From [Muricauda] lutisoli (nom. illeg.) (GTDB lineage: Bacteria; Bacteroidota; Bacteroidia; Flavobacteriales; Flavobacteriaceae), in the NCBI RefSeq assembly GCF_017313105.1, contig NZ_JAFLND010000002.1, forward strand, positions 186,001 to 250,000: DNA of 64,000 nucleotides, read 5' to 3'. Under the pieces are notes generated by a model. That model was not told where the DNA came from, did no database searches, and saw only the letters and a program-made list of their open reading frames with translations. Both the position numbers and the translations under genes were made by a program. This document shows positions 34,818 through 44,372 of this stretch, piece after piece; the stretch's first letter is position 1; each line of letters opens with the position of its first letter.

Positions 34818-34837
34818 AAAAAAACAGCTTAGCTGTT
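34818..34837 (-). terminator. Rho-independent terminator after mvaD
   Basis: On the minus strand AACAGC-TAA-GCTGTT (34837 down to 34823) is followed by a run of T, beginning 6 nt after the decarboxylase stop. It separates mvaD from the mevalonate kinase gene. Confidence 0.6.
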
Positions 34838-34842
34838 CATTT

Positions 34843-35928
34843 TTAGTTATTTATTTTAGTTGCTCCTTGTCCTACCCTGTCATTAATGTAATGCCCATTT
34901 TCGCAATGTATGGCCAATTTATCTTTGATAAAATCCTGCACTTTTTCCTTTTCAGATGCTGGATAAAGCAAATGCACATTGGCACCTGCGTCCAGCGTAA
35001 AGCATACTGGAGTTTTAGTTTCTTCACGGTATTGCCAAATTTTATTTATGATTTCCAAGGTGTCGGGTTTCATCAACATAAAATAGGGCATGCTGGTCAT
35101 CATCATGGCGTGCAAAGTAAGCGCCTCACTTTCAACCAACTTAATGAACTCTTCCAAATCACCACTTTCCAATATAGGCCTTAGCTTTTCCAAATTGGAA
35201 AATGCCTGTTTAAATCGGTTTTCGGCATAAGGGTGGCCGTGCATCAATTGGTGGCCTACCGTGCTGCTCACTTGTTTTTGTCCTTTATGCACTAAAAGAA
35301 TGGTGTCGCAATAACTCTTAAAAACGGGGTTCACCCCGAACGGATATACAATGCCGTACAAATCGGAACTCTCGGGTATGTTGGCGTGTTCTCCCCATTG
35401 GACTAAATTGCCCTTTATGCTACGACAAGCACTTCCAGAACCCAAGCGGGCCAAAAATGATGCCTTTGCATTGAAAACTTTTTCTTCCATTGTGGGGTTC
35501 AATTGTCTTTCAATACCCATTAAACACAACGATAGCGCAGCCATTCCACTTGCCGATGAAGCAATACCGCTGCTGTGCGGAAAGGAATTTGAGGTTTCAA
35601 TGGTAAAATGATACTCCTTCAAAAAGGGAAGATACATCTCAATCCGCTCCAAAAATGTCCGGATTTTAGGTTTAAAGCCTTCCTTTGGTTTTCCCTCAAA
35701 AAACAAATCAAAAGAAAAATCATCCTTACTGTCCTTTTTCTCAAAAGTAACGGAAGTGGTTGTCGCGCAAGCATCCAGCGTAAAACTAATGGATGGGTTG
35801 GTTGGAATCTGAACGGGGCGTTTTCCCCAATATTTCACAAGTGCAATATTGCTGGGTGCCTTCCAAGTGACTTTACCTTTTTCGGGCAAATTCTGGTAGT
35901 CACCAGTCAAAAAATCATTTTCCGTCAT
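34843..35928 (-). CDS. mvaD: Diphosphomevalonate decarboxylase
   Basis: About 361 residues from ATG 35928, close to a -7 box; a start at 35949 adds only seven residues. It makes isopentenyl diphosphate from mevalonate diphosphate with ATP. WKAPSNIALVKYWGKR near the N-terminus, NSFPHSSGIASSASGMAAL (ATP loop) and LGSGSACRSI (substrate loop) are diagnostic. With the mevalonate kinase and UbiA genes it shows that isoprenoids are made by the mevalonate route, as is usual in Flavobacteriaceae. HMG-CoA synthase and reductase lie elsewhere. Confidence 0.94.
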   Translation of the reverse strand: MTENDFLTGDYQNLPEKGKVTWKAPSNIALVKYWGKRPVQIPTNPSISFTLDACATTTSVTFEKKDSKDDFSFDLFFEGKPKEGFKPKIRTFLERIEMYLPFLKEYHFTIETSNSFPHSSGIASSASGMAALSLCLMGIERQLNPTMEEKVFNAKASFLARLGSGSACRSIKGNLVQWGEHANIPESSDLYGIVYPFGVNPVFKSYCDTILLVHKGQKQVSSTVGHQLMHGHPYAENRFKQAFSNLEKLRPILESGDLEEFIKLVESEALTLHAMMMTSMPYFMLMKPDTLEIINKIWQYREETKTPVCFTLDAGANVHLLYPASEKEKVQDFIKDKLAIHCENGHYINDRVGQGATKINN

Positions 35929-35946
35929 TGAGCGTGGAAGTTTGAA

Positions 35947-35954
35947 CAAATATA
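35947..35954 (-). promoter_or_regulatory. Bacteroidota-type -7 box before mvaD
   Basis: On the minus strand TATATTTG matches TAnnTTTG exactly, 19 bp before the ATG at 35928. No TTTG is found 19-21 nt upstream. Confidence 0.45.
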
Positions 35955-36021
35955 AGCAGCAGCAAACTTACTGGAAATCGGATTCAAATAAATTCTTATT
36001 TTAGTCAAAGTTGCACCAACC

Positions 36022-36498
36022 ATGAAAAAAAGAATCGTTTACATAACCATAAGTGTTTTGGTCTGCCTTGCTATTGGCTTTCTTGCTAGTATTGCGACCC
36101 AGAGCTCCGTTAATGATTGGTACGTTACCTTGAACAAGCCGTCGTTTACCCCTCCGAATTATCTTTTTGCCCCCGTTTGGACGGCATTGTACATTATGAT
36201 GGGAATTGCAGCGGGCATTGTTTGGTCCAAGGGTTATCACCATATTTGGGTAAAAACGGCATTGTACCATTTTGTGTTCCAGTTGTTGCTCAATGCCTTA
36301 TGGAGCATAGTTTTCTTTGGGCTTAAAAATCCACTGGGCGGAATGATCGTAATACTCGCCTTGTTGACCATGATCATACTCACCATAAAATGGTTCAAAG
36401 TCATAAGCAAACCCGCTGCACTTTTAATGATCCCTTATGTGCTATGGGTGGCCTTTGCCTCTGCCCTGAATTACAAAATTTGGGAACTCAATAGTTAA
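36022..36498 (+). CDS. TspO/MBR family membrane protein
   Basis: 158 residues, five predicted helices. WYVTLNKPSFTPPNYLFAPVW (about 33-53) is the TspO signature, and the Trp-rich HHIWVKTALYHFVFQLLLNALWS segment fits. TspO proteins bind tetrapyrroles and sterol-like ligands in the membrane and often respond to stress or light. Nothing nearby ties it to tetrapyrrole metabolism. Its stop overlaps the convergent DUF1697 stop by a few bases. Confidence 0.92.
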   Translation: MKKRIVYITISVLVCLAIGFLASIATQSSVNDWYVTLNKPSFTPPNYLFAPVWTALYIMMGIAAGIVWSKGYHHIWVKTALYHFVFQLLLNALWSIVFFGLKNPLGGMIVILALLTMIILTIKWFKVISKPAALLMIPYVLWVAFASALNYKIWELNS

Positions 36499-37034
36499 GA
36501 GGATGCCATTTCCAATAGTTTGAGCATTGTTTTATGATTTCGGGTCGTAGCTTCTACTTTTAGCTTTTTTTCAACAAAATTGTTGTTGAGCTTTGCCCTA
36601 CCATAGCCGTTTTTACAGAAGAGATATACGCAAGTATCGGTAATCCAAAACCTTTCAGTCTCAACCTGAAGCTGATTGAACTGTTCTACCAACTCCTCCT
36701 TGGGGACATTTTTCAGCAAAACATAATACAATTTATCTTCTTCAGCCTCACTTAAAAAAGCGTTGGCTTTTAGGATTTGTTCCACATCACCTTTCTGAAG
36801 GATCAGGGCAGGAACATGAAATCCAAAATGCTCAAGGATGGAGGATGACATAATTTCCTCAAGTTTATTCCTATCCACCAGATCGCTGTCAAAAATAATA
36901 TTACCACTTTGGATATAGGTTTTCACGTTTTTTAGACCGTTTTCTTTCAAAACCAGCCTCAAATCGGCCATTTTTATCTTTTTTTGACCGCTTACGTTGA
37001 TTCCACGTAGCAAAGCTATATATGTATTCTCCAT
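36495..37034 (-). CDS. DUF1697 protein
   Basis: About 179 residues from ATG 37034, the usual family length; longer in-frame starts run into the glpK gene. YIALLRGINVSGQKKIKMAD at the N-terminus and TYIQSGNIIF are the family hallmarks. Cytoplasmic, function unknown. Divergent from glpK with 60 bp between start codons. Confidence 0.9.
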   Translation of the reverse strand: MENTYIALLRGINVSGQKKIKMADLRLVLKENGLKNVKTYIQSGNIIFDSDLVDRNKLEEIMSSSILEHFGFHVPALILQKGDVEQILKANAFLSEAEEDKLYYVLLKNVPKEELVEQFNQLQVETERFWITDTCVYLFCKNGYGRAKLNNNFVEKKLKVEATTRNHKTMLKLLEMASS

Positions 37035-37094
37035 AAAGATGGATTCCAAACCCGAATTAATTTTAGTAAATTCAAACGCACTTAAATTAACAAA

Positions 37095-38591
37095 ATGAAT
37101 CAATATATCCTTGCCTTGGACCAAGGTACGACCAGTTCCCGTGCCGTGGTCTTTGATCAAAAGGGAACAATTATCTCCGTAGCACAAAAAGAATTCACGC
37201 AAATATTCCCCAAACCGGGCTGGGTGGAACATGACCCTGATGAAATCTGGTCGACCCAGGCAGGAATGGCCGCAGAAGCCGTTAGCAAAAAAGGCCTAAA
37301 GGCATCTCAAATGGCTGCCATTGGCATTACCAATCAGAGGGAAACGGTCGTAGTTTGGGACAGAAACACAAGCGAACCCATTTACAACGCCATTGTTTGG
37401 CAAGATAAACGCACCTCGTATTATTGCGATGAATTAAAAAAAGAAGGCAGATCCACTATGATCAGGGAAAAAACAGGATTGGTCATAGATTCTTATTTCT
37501 CGGGCACCAAGGTAAAATGGATTTTGGACAATGTGGAGGGTGCAAGAGAGAAAGCGGAAGCTGGTGATTTGGTTATGGGAACCATCGATTCGTGGCTTAT
37601 TTGGAAAATGACGGATGGAGGGCTTCACATAACAGATGTGACCAATGCATGCCGCTCCATGCTGTTCAACATCAATACCATGGATTGGGATAATGAGCTT
37701 TTGGAATTGTTGACGATTCCCAAAAGCATGCTTCCCGAAGTAAAGCAGTCCAGTGAAGTTTATGGCCATACCACGCCCAATTTATTCGCCACTCCCATAC
37801 CGATTGCAGGAATCGCGGGGGATCAACAAGCTGCCTTGTTCGGGCAAATGTGCACAAAAAAAGGAATGGTTAAAAATACATACGGTACAGGTTGTTTTAT
37901 GTTGATGAACATAGGAGAAAAACCGATTGTTTCCGACAACAACCTGCTTACCACTGTGGCTTGGAAAATCAATGGAAAAACGCAATATGCCCTTGAGGGA
38001 AGCATTTTTATAGCAGGTGCCGTGGTGCAATGGCTTCGGGATAGCTTAAACATCATAAAAACCTCGGCTGAGGTAGAAAAACTTGCGAGTACGGTGGACA
38101 GTACAGAAGGTGTTGTTTTTGTTCCGGCATTTGCAGGGTTGGGTGCTCCCCATTGGAACCAAAAGGCACAAGGAACCATATTTGGGCTTACTCGAGGCAG
38201 CACCGATGCCCATATTGCCCGTGCCGCTCTGGAGTCCATTGCCTACCAGACCATGGATATCCTTAAAGCCATGGAAGCAGATTCCGGTATTTCCATAAAA
38301 GAACTACGTGTTGATGGCGGTGCCACCGTAAACGATATGCTAATGCAATTCCAAGCCGATGTATTGAACACCGTTACCGTACGACCAAAGATTGTGGAAA
38401 CCACCGTAATGGGAGCCGCATATTTGGCTGGCTTGGCCGTTGGCTATTGGAAAAGTCAAGAAGAAATACAGGATATTTGGCAAACGGATGTACATTTTAA
38501 GCCGACAGAAGAGCGTAAGGCCATTGATCAAGGCATCAAGAGTTGGTACAAAGCCATAAAAGCGTTGGAATTCTGGACAGAGAACCCTTAA
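37095..38591 (+). CDS. glpK: Glycerol kinase
   Basis: 498 residues, against 502 in E. coli. [17 protein letters not shown] (about 5-21) is the FGGY phosphate loop, and [17 protein letters not shown] is the second FGGY signature. Makes glycerol-3-phosphate from glycerol and ATP in the cytoplasm. The gene for the glycerol channel follows 35 bp downstream on the same strand, so the two form the uptake and trapping unit. Confidence 0.97.
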   Translation: MNQYILALDQGTTSSRAVVFDQKGTIISVAQKEFTQIFPKPGWVEHDPDEIWSTQAGMAAEAVSKKGLKASQMAAIGITNQRETVVVWDRNTSEPIYNAIVWQDKRTSYYCDELKKEGRSTMIREKTGLVIDSYFSGTKVKWILDNVEGAREKAEAGDLVMGTIDSWLIWKMTDGGLHITDVTNACRSMLFNINTMDWDNELLELLTIPKSMLPEVKQSSEVYGHTTPNLFATPIPIAGIAGDQQAALFGQMCTKKGMVKNTYGTGCFMLMNIGEKPIVSDNNLLTTVAWKINGKTQYALEGSIFIAGAVVQWLRDSLNIIKTSAEVEKLASTVDSTEGVVFVPAFAGLGAPHWNQKAQGTIFGLTRGSTDAHIARAALESIAYQTMDILKAMEADSGISIKELRVDGGATVNDMLMQFQADVLNTVTVRPKIVETTVMGAAYLAGLAVGYWKSQEEIQDIWQTDVHFKPTEERKAIDQGIKSWYKAIKALEFWTENP

Positions 38592-38626
38592 TTTTCAAAT
38601 AACATAAACACTAACATTTCCTTTAT

Positions 38627-39355
38627 ATGACTCCTTTTGTATCTGAAATTGTAGGTACTTTTTTGCTGATGGTACTCGGATGTGGCGTAAATGCCAACGT
38701 ATCCCTACAAAAAACCTACGGTAACAGCTCCGGCTGGATAGTAATCACTACGGGTTGGGCTTTTGCTGTTTATACCGGTGTTGTGGTTGCCGGACCTCAT
38801 AGTGGTGCACATATCAATCCCGCGGTTAGTATTGGATTGGCAGTAGCGGGTGAATTTCCTTGGAGCGAGGTTCCAAGTTATATTTTAGCGCAATTTATCG
38901 GAGCTATGTTCGCGGCATTTTGTGTGTGGCTGGTCAACAAAGATCATTTTAACGCGACCGAAGACGGGGGCACTAAACGAGGTGTTTTTTGTACGGCCCC
39001 TGCAATCCCGAACACCTTTACCAATCTCTTCTCCGAGGTTTTGGGAACGTTTGTTCTGGTATTTTCCGTGCTTTACTTTACGGATGCGGTCCTATCCACC
39101 GAGGATGCAATTATTGGATTGGGCTCGTTGGGTGCTTTGCCGGTTTCCCTTATAGTTTGGGGCATAGGTTTGTCCTTGGGCGGAACCACGGGCTACGCTA
39201 TTAACCCTGCCAGGGATTTGGGACCACGAATCGTTCATGCGTTATTACCTTTAAAAAACAAAGGCTCCAATGGATGGGGGTATGCATGGATACCTGTAGT
39301 TGGGCCTATATTAGGGGCCTCGATAGCGGCATGGATCGCTTTAGCACTACAATAA
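38627..39355 (+). CDS. glpF: Glycerol facilitator (MIP family aquaglyceroporin)
   Basis: 242 residues with six membrane helices and two pore half-helices. HINPAVSIG (NPA at 64-66) and AINPARDLGPR are the two NPA motifs; the Asp after the second (NPARD) is the mark of glycerol facilitators rather than water channels. It moves glycerol across the inner membrane for GlpK, which is encoded just upstream. Convergent with the HI0933-type gene, 4 bp apart. Confidence 0.95.
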   Translation: MTPFVSEIVGTFLLMVLGCGVNANVSLQKTYGNSSGWIVITTGWAFAVYTGVVVAGPHSGAHINPAVSIGLAVAGEFPWSEVPSYILAQFIGAMFAAFCVWLVNKDHFNATEDGGTKRGVFCTAPAIPNTFTNLFSEVLGTFVLVFSVLYFTDAVLSTEDAIIGLGSLGALPVSLIVWGIGLSLGGTTGYAINPARDLGPRIVHALLPLKNKGSNGWGYAWIPVVGPILGASIAAWIALALQ

Positions 39356-39359
39356 TTTT

Positions 39360-40625
39360 TTAAGAGGCAATGGCCTGTGCGGCAATATATGCCCCTGTCC
39401 ATGCATTTTGAAAGTTGAATCCTCCCGTGATGGCATCCACATTGATGATTTCACCAGCAAAATAAAGGTTGGGGTGCAATTTGCTCTCGAAGGTCTTAAA
39501 GTTGATTTCTTTTAAGTCCACGCCCCCGGCAGTAACGAACTCTTCTTTAAAGGTGCTCTTACCTTCCACCTTGAACGATGAAGCCGTCAATTGTTCGGCC
39601 AATGCTTGTAGTTGTCCTTTGTTAATATCCCCCCAGCGTTCATCGGGCGTTATATTTACAGCTTCCACCAAACGCTTCCACAAGCGTTTGGGAAGTTCTG
39701 TCACATTGGTGCGTACAACGGTTTTCTTGGCTTCCAATTCTTTAACCTTCTTGAGGTAGGCCTCCATGGATTCAGTGCTATAATCTGGTAACCAGTTCAC
39801 TTTTATTCTAAACGAATAATTGAAATCGTGCAGCATATTTGCTCCCCAAGCGGACAACTTTAAAATAGCTGGGCCGCTCAGGCCCCAATGGGTTATCAAA
39901 AGCGGACCATCTGAATAAAGGATCGCCTCATCTTTTAATTTACTCTTAAGGTTCAGGCTTTTTTTATCGGTATGGAAAGTTTTTTTTGGCAAGACCTCAA
40001 CAGCTGCATAGGTACTTATCCCTTGGATGCCTTGAATTCTTTTGTCATTGATATTGAAAGTAAACAGGGAGGGTACTGGCGGTACAATTCGATGGCCCAG
40101 ATTTTCCAATTGTTTCCAGATTTTGGGATTGCTGCCCGTGGCCACCAATAGCTTTTTGCACTGGTAATGTTTGTTCATAGTAGTGACCTGCCAGCCATCA
40201 TTTAATTTCTCGATGGCCTTTACGGAACTATTTTTAAGCACTTGAACCCCTAATCGGTCTGCTTCCCCAACCAAACAATCTATTATGCTCTGTGAAGAAT
40301 CACTTTGAGGAAACACACGGCCATCCTCTTCAATTTTAAGAGGGACGCCCCGTTCTTCAAAAAAGGCCATGACATCTGTGGGAGCATATTTGTGGAATGG
40401 ACCCAGCAACTCCTTTTCACCTCTTGGATAGTTTGTTGCCAATTCCCTGGGTAAGAACTCACCATGTGTAACATTGCATCGTCCTCCTCCAGACACCTTT
40501 ACTTTGGAAAGGACGGTTTTTCCCCGTTCAAAAACAGCCACCTTCATATCGGGTGAAAGCTCTGCTATTTGAATGGCTGCATAAAATCCTGCTGCACCAC
40601 CTCCAACTATGATGACGTCGAACAT
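39360..40625 (-). CDS. HI0933 family NAD(P)/FAD-dependent flavoprotein (BaiN-like)
   Basis: 421 residues. VIIVGGGAAGFYAAIQ (about 4-19) is the FAD site; KVSGGGRCNVTHG (about 43-55) is the HI0933/BaiN signature; LLVATGSNPKIW and GEIINVDAITGGFNFQNAW close the fold. Relatives reduce bile-acid-type substrates or act on unknown compounds, so no substrate is given. Its ATG shares a base with the stop of the phosphodiesterase gene (TAATG), so the two are coupled. Confidence 0.9.
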   Translation of the reverse strand: MFDVIIVGGGAAGFYAAIQIAELSPDMKVAVFERGKTVLSKVKVSGGGRCNVTHGEFLPRELATNYPRGEKELLGPFHKYAPTDVMAFFEERGVPLKIEEDGRVFPQSDSSQSIIDCLVGEADRLGVQVLKNSSVKAIEKLNDGWQVTTMNKHYQCKKLLVATGSNPKIWKQLENLGHRIVPPVPSLFTFNINDKRIQGIQGISTYAAVEVLPKKTFHTDKKSLNLKSKLKDEAILYSDGPLLITHWGLSGPAILKLSAWGANMLHDFNYSFRIKVNWLPDYSTESMEAYLKKVKELEAKKTVVRTNVTELPKRLWKRLVEAVNITPDERWGDINKGQLQALAEQLTASSFKVEGKSTFKEEFVTAGGVDLKEINFKTFESKLHPNLYFAGEIINVDAITGGFNFQNAWTGAYIAAQAIAS

Positions 40626-41377
40626 TATTTCACACGTTCCGGATAATTGGTGATAATACCATCGACCCCAAACTCAATCATTTTTTGAATGTCTTCGGGT
40701 TCGTTTACCGTCCATGTGTATACTTTTAATCCTTCTTTTTGGATTATTGCAGTGTTTTCTTTGGTAAGTGTTTTATAATTGGGATTTATGGCAACAGCAT
40801 TTAGTTCCTTGGCTATAGGTAATGCTTCCAGTGGATCATCGGAGGTCAGCACTGCTATCTTTATATTCTGGTTATATTCCCTCATTTTTTTTAGCTCGTC
40901 CCATTTAAAACTGGAGATTACAAAATTTTCTGGGCTCCAACCTCGGTTTTCGATGTAATAATTTATGATGTGATTGACCTTGTCCGCAGTTCCAGCTCCT
41001 TTTAGCTCAATATTTAAAGCGACTTGATTATTTATGTGTTTGAGTACACTCTGCAGTACAGGTATTTTATGCCCTCCATCCAACGTAAGCTGTCCAATTT
41101 GTGCAATATTGTATTCTTCTATATTGCCACCAGAATTGGAGAGTCTATCTACCGTTTCATCGTGAAAAACAACGATTTCCCCGCTATCTATTTTGAACAC
41201 GTCGATTTCAATCATATCCACCCCAAGCTCCATGGCTTTCTCTATGGAAGCCAAAGTATTCTCAGTCTCGTGACCCATGGCACCGCGGTGCCCTATTACC
41301 AATGGTTTTGATTTGGTCATTTCGCAACTAGTTAAAAGTAGAACGGCTCCAAGAGCTATGAGTAAGTTTTTATTCAT
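40625..41377 (-). CDS. Glycerophosphodiester phosphodiesterase lipoprotein
   Basis: About 250 residues from ATG 41377: MNKNLLIALGAVLLLTSC is a lipoprotein signal, and a start 13 codons earlier spoils it. VIGHRGAMGHETENT (HRG motif), DMIEIDVFK and FHDETVDRLS are the GDPD metal and catalytic blocks. It releases glycerol-3-phosphate from glycerophosphodiesters on the envelope. The closeness of glpK and glpF suggests glycerol and phosphodiester salvage in the same area, though the genes are on opposite strands. Confidence 0.93.
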   Translation of the reverse strand: MNKNLLIALGAVLLLTSCEMTKSKPLVIGHRGAMGHETENTLASIEKAMELGVDMIEIDVFKIDSGEIVVFHDETVDRLSNSGGNIEEYNIAQIGQLTLDGGHKIPVLQSVLKHINNQVALNIELKGAGTADKVNHIINYYIENRGWSPENFVISSFKWDELKKMREYNQNIKIAVLTSDDPLEALPIAKELNAVAINPNYKTLTKENTAIIQKEGLKVYTWTVNEPEDIQKMIEFGVDGIITNYPERVK

Positions 41378-41435
41378 TTTGGATTGGTTTTGAACGTTAA
41401 AAATACAATTTGACATAGAAACAATTAAAATTAAT

Positions 41436-43307
41436 TTACTCCTTAATGTTAAAAATATAGGATTGCAAAGGCTCTAACTCCACCTGTATCTGCCCTTGGC
41501 CATTGATAATGTTAAGTGTTTTTTTTACCTCCCCGTACAATGCTTCATCCAAATTGTATTCTCCATCAGACAATTGCCATTTGGAAACAACATCTTCAGG
41601 CACTTTTAGATTGAAGTTGTATTGGTTATGGACATCAAAATTTGAAACAACAATGAGCTTCTCATGGTCAGACCATCTCACATATGATAACACTCTGTGA
41701 TCGTAACCTTCGGTATTATCCTTATTATAAAAGTGAATCTCTTGGTATTCGCCCATGAGAGCTTCACTATTAATTGTGAAATTCAACAATCGTTTATAGA
41801 AGTCCCTCAAGTTTATTTCTTCTTCGGACAATTGACCGCCGTCGAACTTTTTATTGTTCACCCACCTTTGGTGGTGTGGCACTCCGATATAATCAAAAAT
41901 AGAAGTGCGTGTTGGTTTTCCAAACCCGGCATTTTCCGCTCCGGGCTCACCAACTTCTTGTCCAAAGTAAATCATGGTGGGCGAGGTACTAATTGTAGCG
42001 AAAACGACCATGGCAGGTTTCCCTAATTGGGCATTCCCCACAAAATCAGGGCTGGCAATACGCTGCTCGTCGTGGTTTTCCAAAAAGTGCAGCATATGGT
42101 GTTCTATATCGGCCATTCCTTTTTGCACTACGGGAATGTGATCCGTCCAACCATACCCTTTCATAATATGTTTGATGCTATCGTAAAGTTCTACCTTATC
42201 ATATAGGTAGTCCATTTTTCCTTTATGGATATAGTCCCTGTACAAACTTGGATTATATACTTCGGCCAACAAGAAAGCATCGGGATTTATCATTTTGATA
42301 TTGGAGTTGAGATAGCTCCAAAACTCTACCGGCACCATTTCGGCCATGTCAAAACGGAATCCATCCACTCCAAAACCCAGCCAGTATGCGGTGATATCCT
42401 TAAACTTGTGCCAAGAGTCAGGAAGCGTTTTATGTTTCCAAAACTCGTAGTGGTCCTTATAATCTTTTAGCCGATATGCTTCGGGCAATTCGTCAAAGTC
42501 ATTTGTACCATCTGGGCGAACCCCATAATTGATTTTCACGGTTTCGTACCAATCGTTAAAATGAGGTTGGGCCAATCTGGAGCCATTACCTGTCCATTTG
42601 GCGGGAATCTCTTCAAATTTCGAATCGGCCAACCTATTTTCATCTCCTCCCAGGGGTAGGTATCCATCTTCCCATTTTGGCACTTGGAATGCCTCTCCGG
42701 GGATGTAATAAAAATTATTGTTGACATCATATTCCTTGGAAGTATCGTCGGAAGCTCCGAAATCCTCTACACCTTCAGGATTTGTCTTTCCTTCATAATT
42801 TCTTGCCACATGGTTGGGAACGATATCTATAATTACTTTTAGACCCGCATCGTGGGTCCGTTGAATCAATTGTTTAAACTCTTCCAGCCGTTTTGAAGGG
42901 TCTATTGCCAAATCGGGATTGACATTATAGTAATCCTTGACCGCATAGGGCGACCCAGCTCTTCCCTTAACCACATCAGGGTCGTCATTGGAGATACCGT
43001 AAGCGGTATAATCATTTATAACAGCGTGGTGCGGTACTCCTGTATACCAAATATGGGTAACGCCCAAACCTTTTATTTCGGACAGTGCTTTATCTGAAAA
43101 GTCGGCAAATTTGCCCACTCCATTTTCCTGAATGGTGCCCCATGGTTTGTTAGTAGTATTGGTGTTTCCAAATAGACGTGTAAATACCTGATAGACTACT
43201 TCTTTCTTTTTCATAGATGGGGAATCAGACTTTTTATCGGGTTTATCTTTACAAGAAATTAGTGCAAAAATAGATAGGAATGAAATAAGACCATAAATTG
43301 TTCTCAT
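41436..43307 (-). CDS. GH13 alpha-amylase family lipoprotein
   Basis: 623 residues. Lipobox LISC with Cys19. Catalytic set of GH13 is complete: DIVPNH at 161-166, GFRFDMAEM with nucleophile Asp320, LLAEV with acid/base Glu349, and LENHDEQR with Asp413. The domain order is TIM barrel with a B-domain insertion (about 170-260) and a C-terminal beta domain. It would cut alpha-glucans on the cell surface or periplasm. It is 24 bp after the lacI-type gene on the same strand and is divergent from susC, so it belongs to the same regulon. SusG-like surface attachment is inferred. Confidence 0.93.
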   Translation of the reverse strand: MRTIYGLISFLSIFALISCKDKPDKKSDSPSMKKKEVVYQVFTRLFGNTNTTNKPWGTIQENGVGKFADFSDKALSEIKGLGVTHIWYTGVPHHAVINDYTAYGISNDDPDVVKGRAGSPYAVKDYYNVNPDLAIDPSKRLEEFKQLIQRTHDAGLKVIIDIVPNHVARNYEGKTNPEGVEDFGASDDTSKEYDVNNNFYYIPGEAFQVPKWEDGYLPLGGDENRLADSKFEEIPAKWTGNGSRLAQPHFNDWYETVKINYGVRPDGTNDFDELPEAYRLKDYKDHYEFWKHKTLPDSWHKFKDITAYWLGFGVDGFRFDMAEMVPVEFWSYLNSNIKMINPDAFLLAEVYNPSLYRDYIHKGKMDYLYDKVELYDSIKHIMKGYGWTDHIPVVQKGMADIEHHMLHFLENHDEQRIASPDFVGNAQLGKPAMVVFATISTSPTMIYFGQEVGEPGAENAGFGKPTRTSIFDYIGVPHHQRWVNNKKFDGGQLSEEEINLRDFYKRLLNFTINSEALMGEYQEIHFYNKDNTEGYDHRVLSYVRWSDHEKLIVVSNFDVHNQYNFNLKVPEDVVSKWQLSDGEYNLDEALYGEVKKTLNIINGQGQIQVELEPLQSYIFNIKE

Positions 43308-43331
43308 GTCAAAATTGGTTAGTCAACTCAA

Positions 43332-44372
43332 TCAATGGGCAATAGAGTCTCTGATGACCAAGGTGGGTTCTAATATTTTTGTTTGATAGGTTTCTTCCTC
43401 TGCTTCACTTTCCACCTTATCAATAAGCATTTTAGCAGAAACTTCGCCCATTTTTTCTCCATGTTGGGCCACTACAGTTAAACTGGGGTTGGCATATTTG
43501 GACAAAACACCATCCGTAAATCCAATAAATGAAATGTCTTCAGGAATCTTCAATCCTTTTTCTTGCACCAAACGCATGCTGTACACTGCAAATATCTCAT
43601 TGACGCACAATACGGCATCTGGTTCGTTGGCATTTAAAAACGTTTTTATGGATCCTTCATCCATTTCCATAGAGGGCATCTTCAATATCATGGATTCATC
43701 AATACCCAGACTGCTTTCTTCCAATGCCCTACGGTACCCTTTTGTTCGGGCCTTGCTAACACTTAAGTAATCATCGGTTGTGATCAAGGCTATCCTTTTC
43801 TTTCCTTGGTCAATGAATTTCTTTGTTGCCTCGTATGCACCAAGTTCATCATCTATAATCACTTTGTCACATTCCACCTCATGTGTAATCCTATCGAACA
43901 GCACCACTGGAATGCCTTGGTCGGTAACTTCTTTTAAATGGTTGTAATCAGCTTTCTGTTGTGTTTCTGAAGATAGGGACATTATAAACCCATCGATACT
44001 TCCATTGGCCAACATTTCCATATTAATGACCTCTTTATCGAAAGATTCTTCGGATAAACAAACGATAACGTTATATCCACGGGCGTTTGCATATTTTTCA
44101 ATACCCCGAATTACTGTTGTGAAAAAATGATGGACTATATCTGGAATTACGACACCAATATTTTTAGTCCTCTTATTTTTTAGACTAATTGCAATATTGT
44201 TGGGTTTATAATTGTAAAGTTTGGCAAAAGCCTGCACCTTTTCTTTGGTATCCCGGCTAATTTCCTCACTGTTCTTTAGGGCTTTGGAAACTGTTGAAAT
44301 GGACACCTCCAGTTCTCTAGCTATATCTTTTAATGTAATTTTTGCTTTCAATGATGGTATTTTAGGGCACAC
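43332..44372 (-). CDS. LacI family transcriptional regulator
   Basis: 346 residues. HTH ITLKDIARELEVSISTVSKAL (about 12-32) followed by the hinge and a periplasmic-binding-type effector domain (IGVVIPDIVHHFFTTVIRGIE). There is no ATG: GTG at 44372 gives the full frame and a TTG at 44351 gives MKAKITLKDIA, which fits family N-termini better. Encoded upstream of the amylase and divergent from susC; an 18-bp dyad with a central CG, typical of LacI operators, lies between at 44611. I infer it represses both sides until a sugar binds. Confidence 0.92.
   Translation of the reverse strand: MCPKIPSLKAKITLKDIARELEVSISTVSKALKNSEEISRDTKEKVQAFAKLYNYKPNNIAISLKNKRTKNIGVVIPDIVHHFFTTVIRGIEKYANARGYNVIVCLSEESFDKEVINMEMLANGSIDGFIMSLSSETQQKADYNHLKEVTDQGIPVVLFDRITHEVECDKVIIDDELGAYEATKKFIDQGKKRIALITTDDYLSVSKARTKGYRRALEESSLGIDESMILKMPSMEMDEGSIKTFLNANEPDAVLCVNEIFAVYSMRLVQEKGLKIPEDISFIGFTDGVLSKYANPSLTVVAQHGEKMGEVSAKMLIDKVESEAEEETYQTKILEPTLVIRDSIAH

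Noticed and set aside
37035..37232. N-terminal extension of the DUF1697 protein into glpK
   Set aside because: The family N-terminus starts at ATG 37034, and the extension would overlap the start of glycerol kinase on the other strand.
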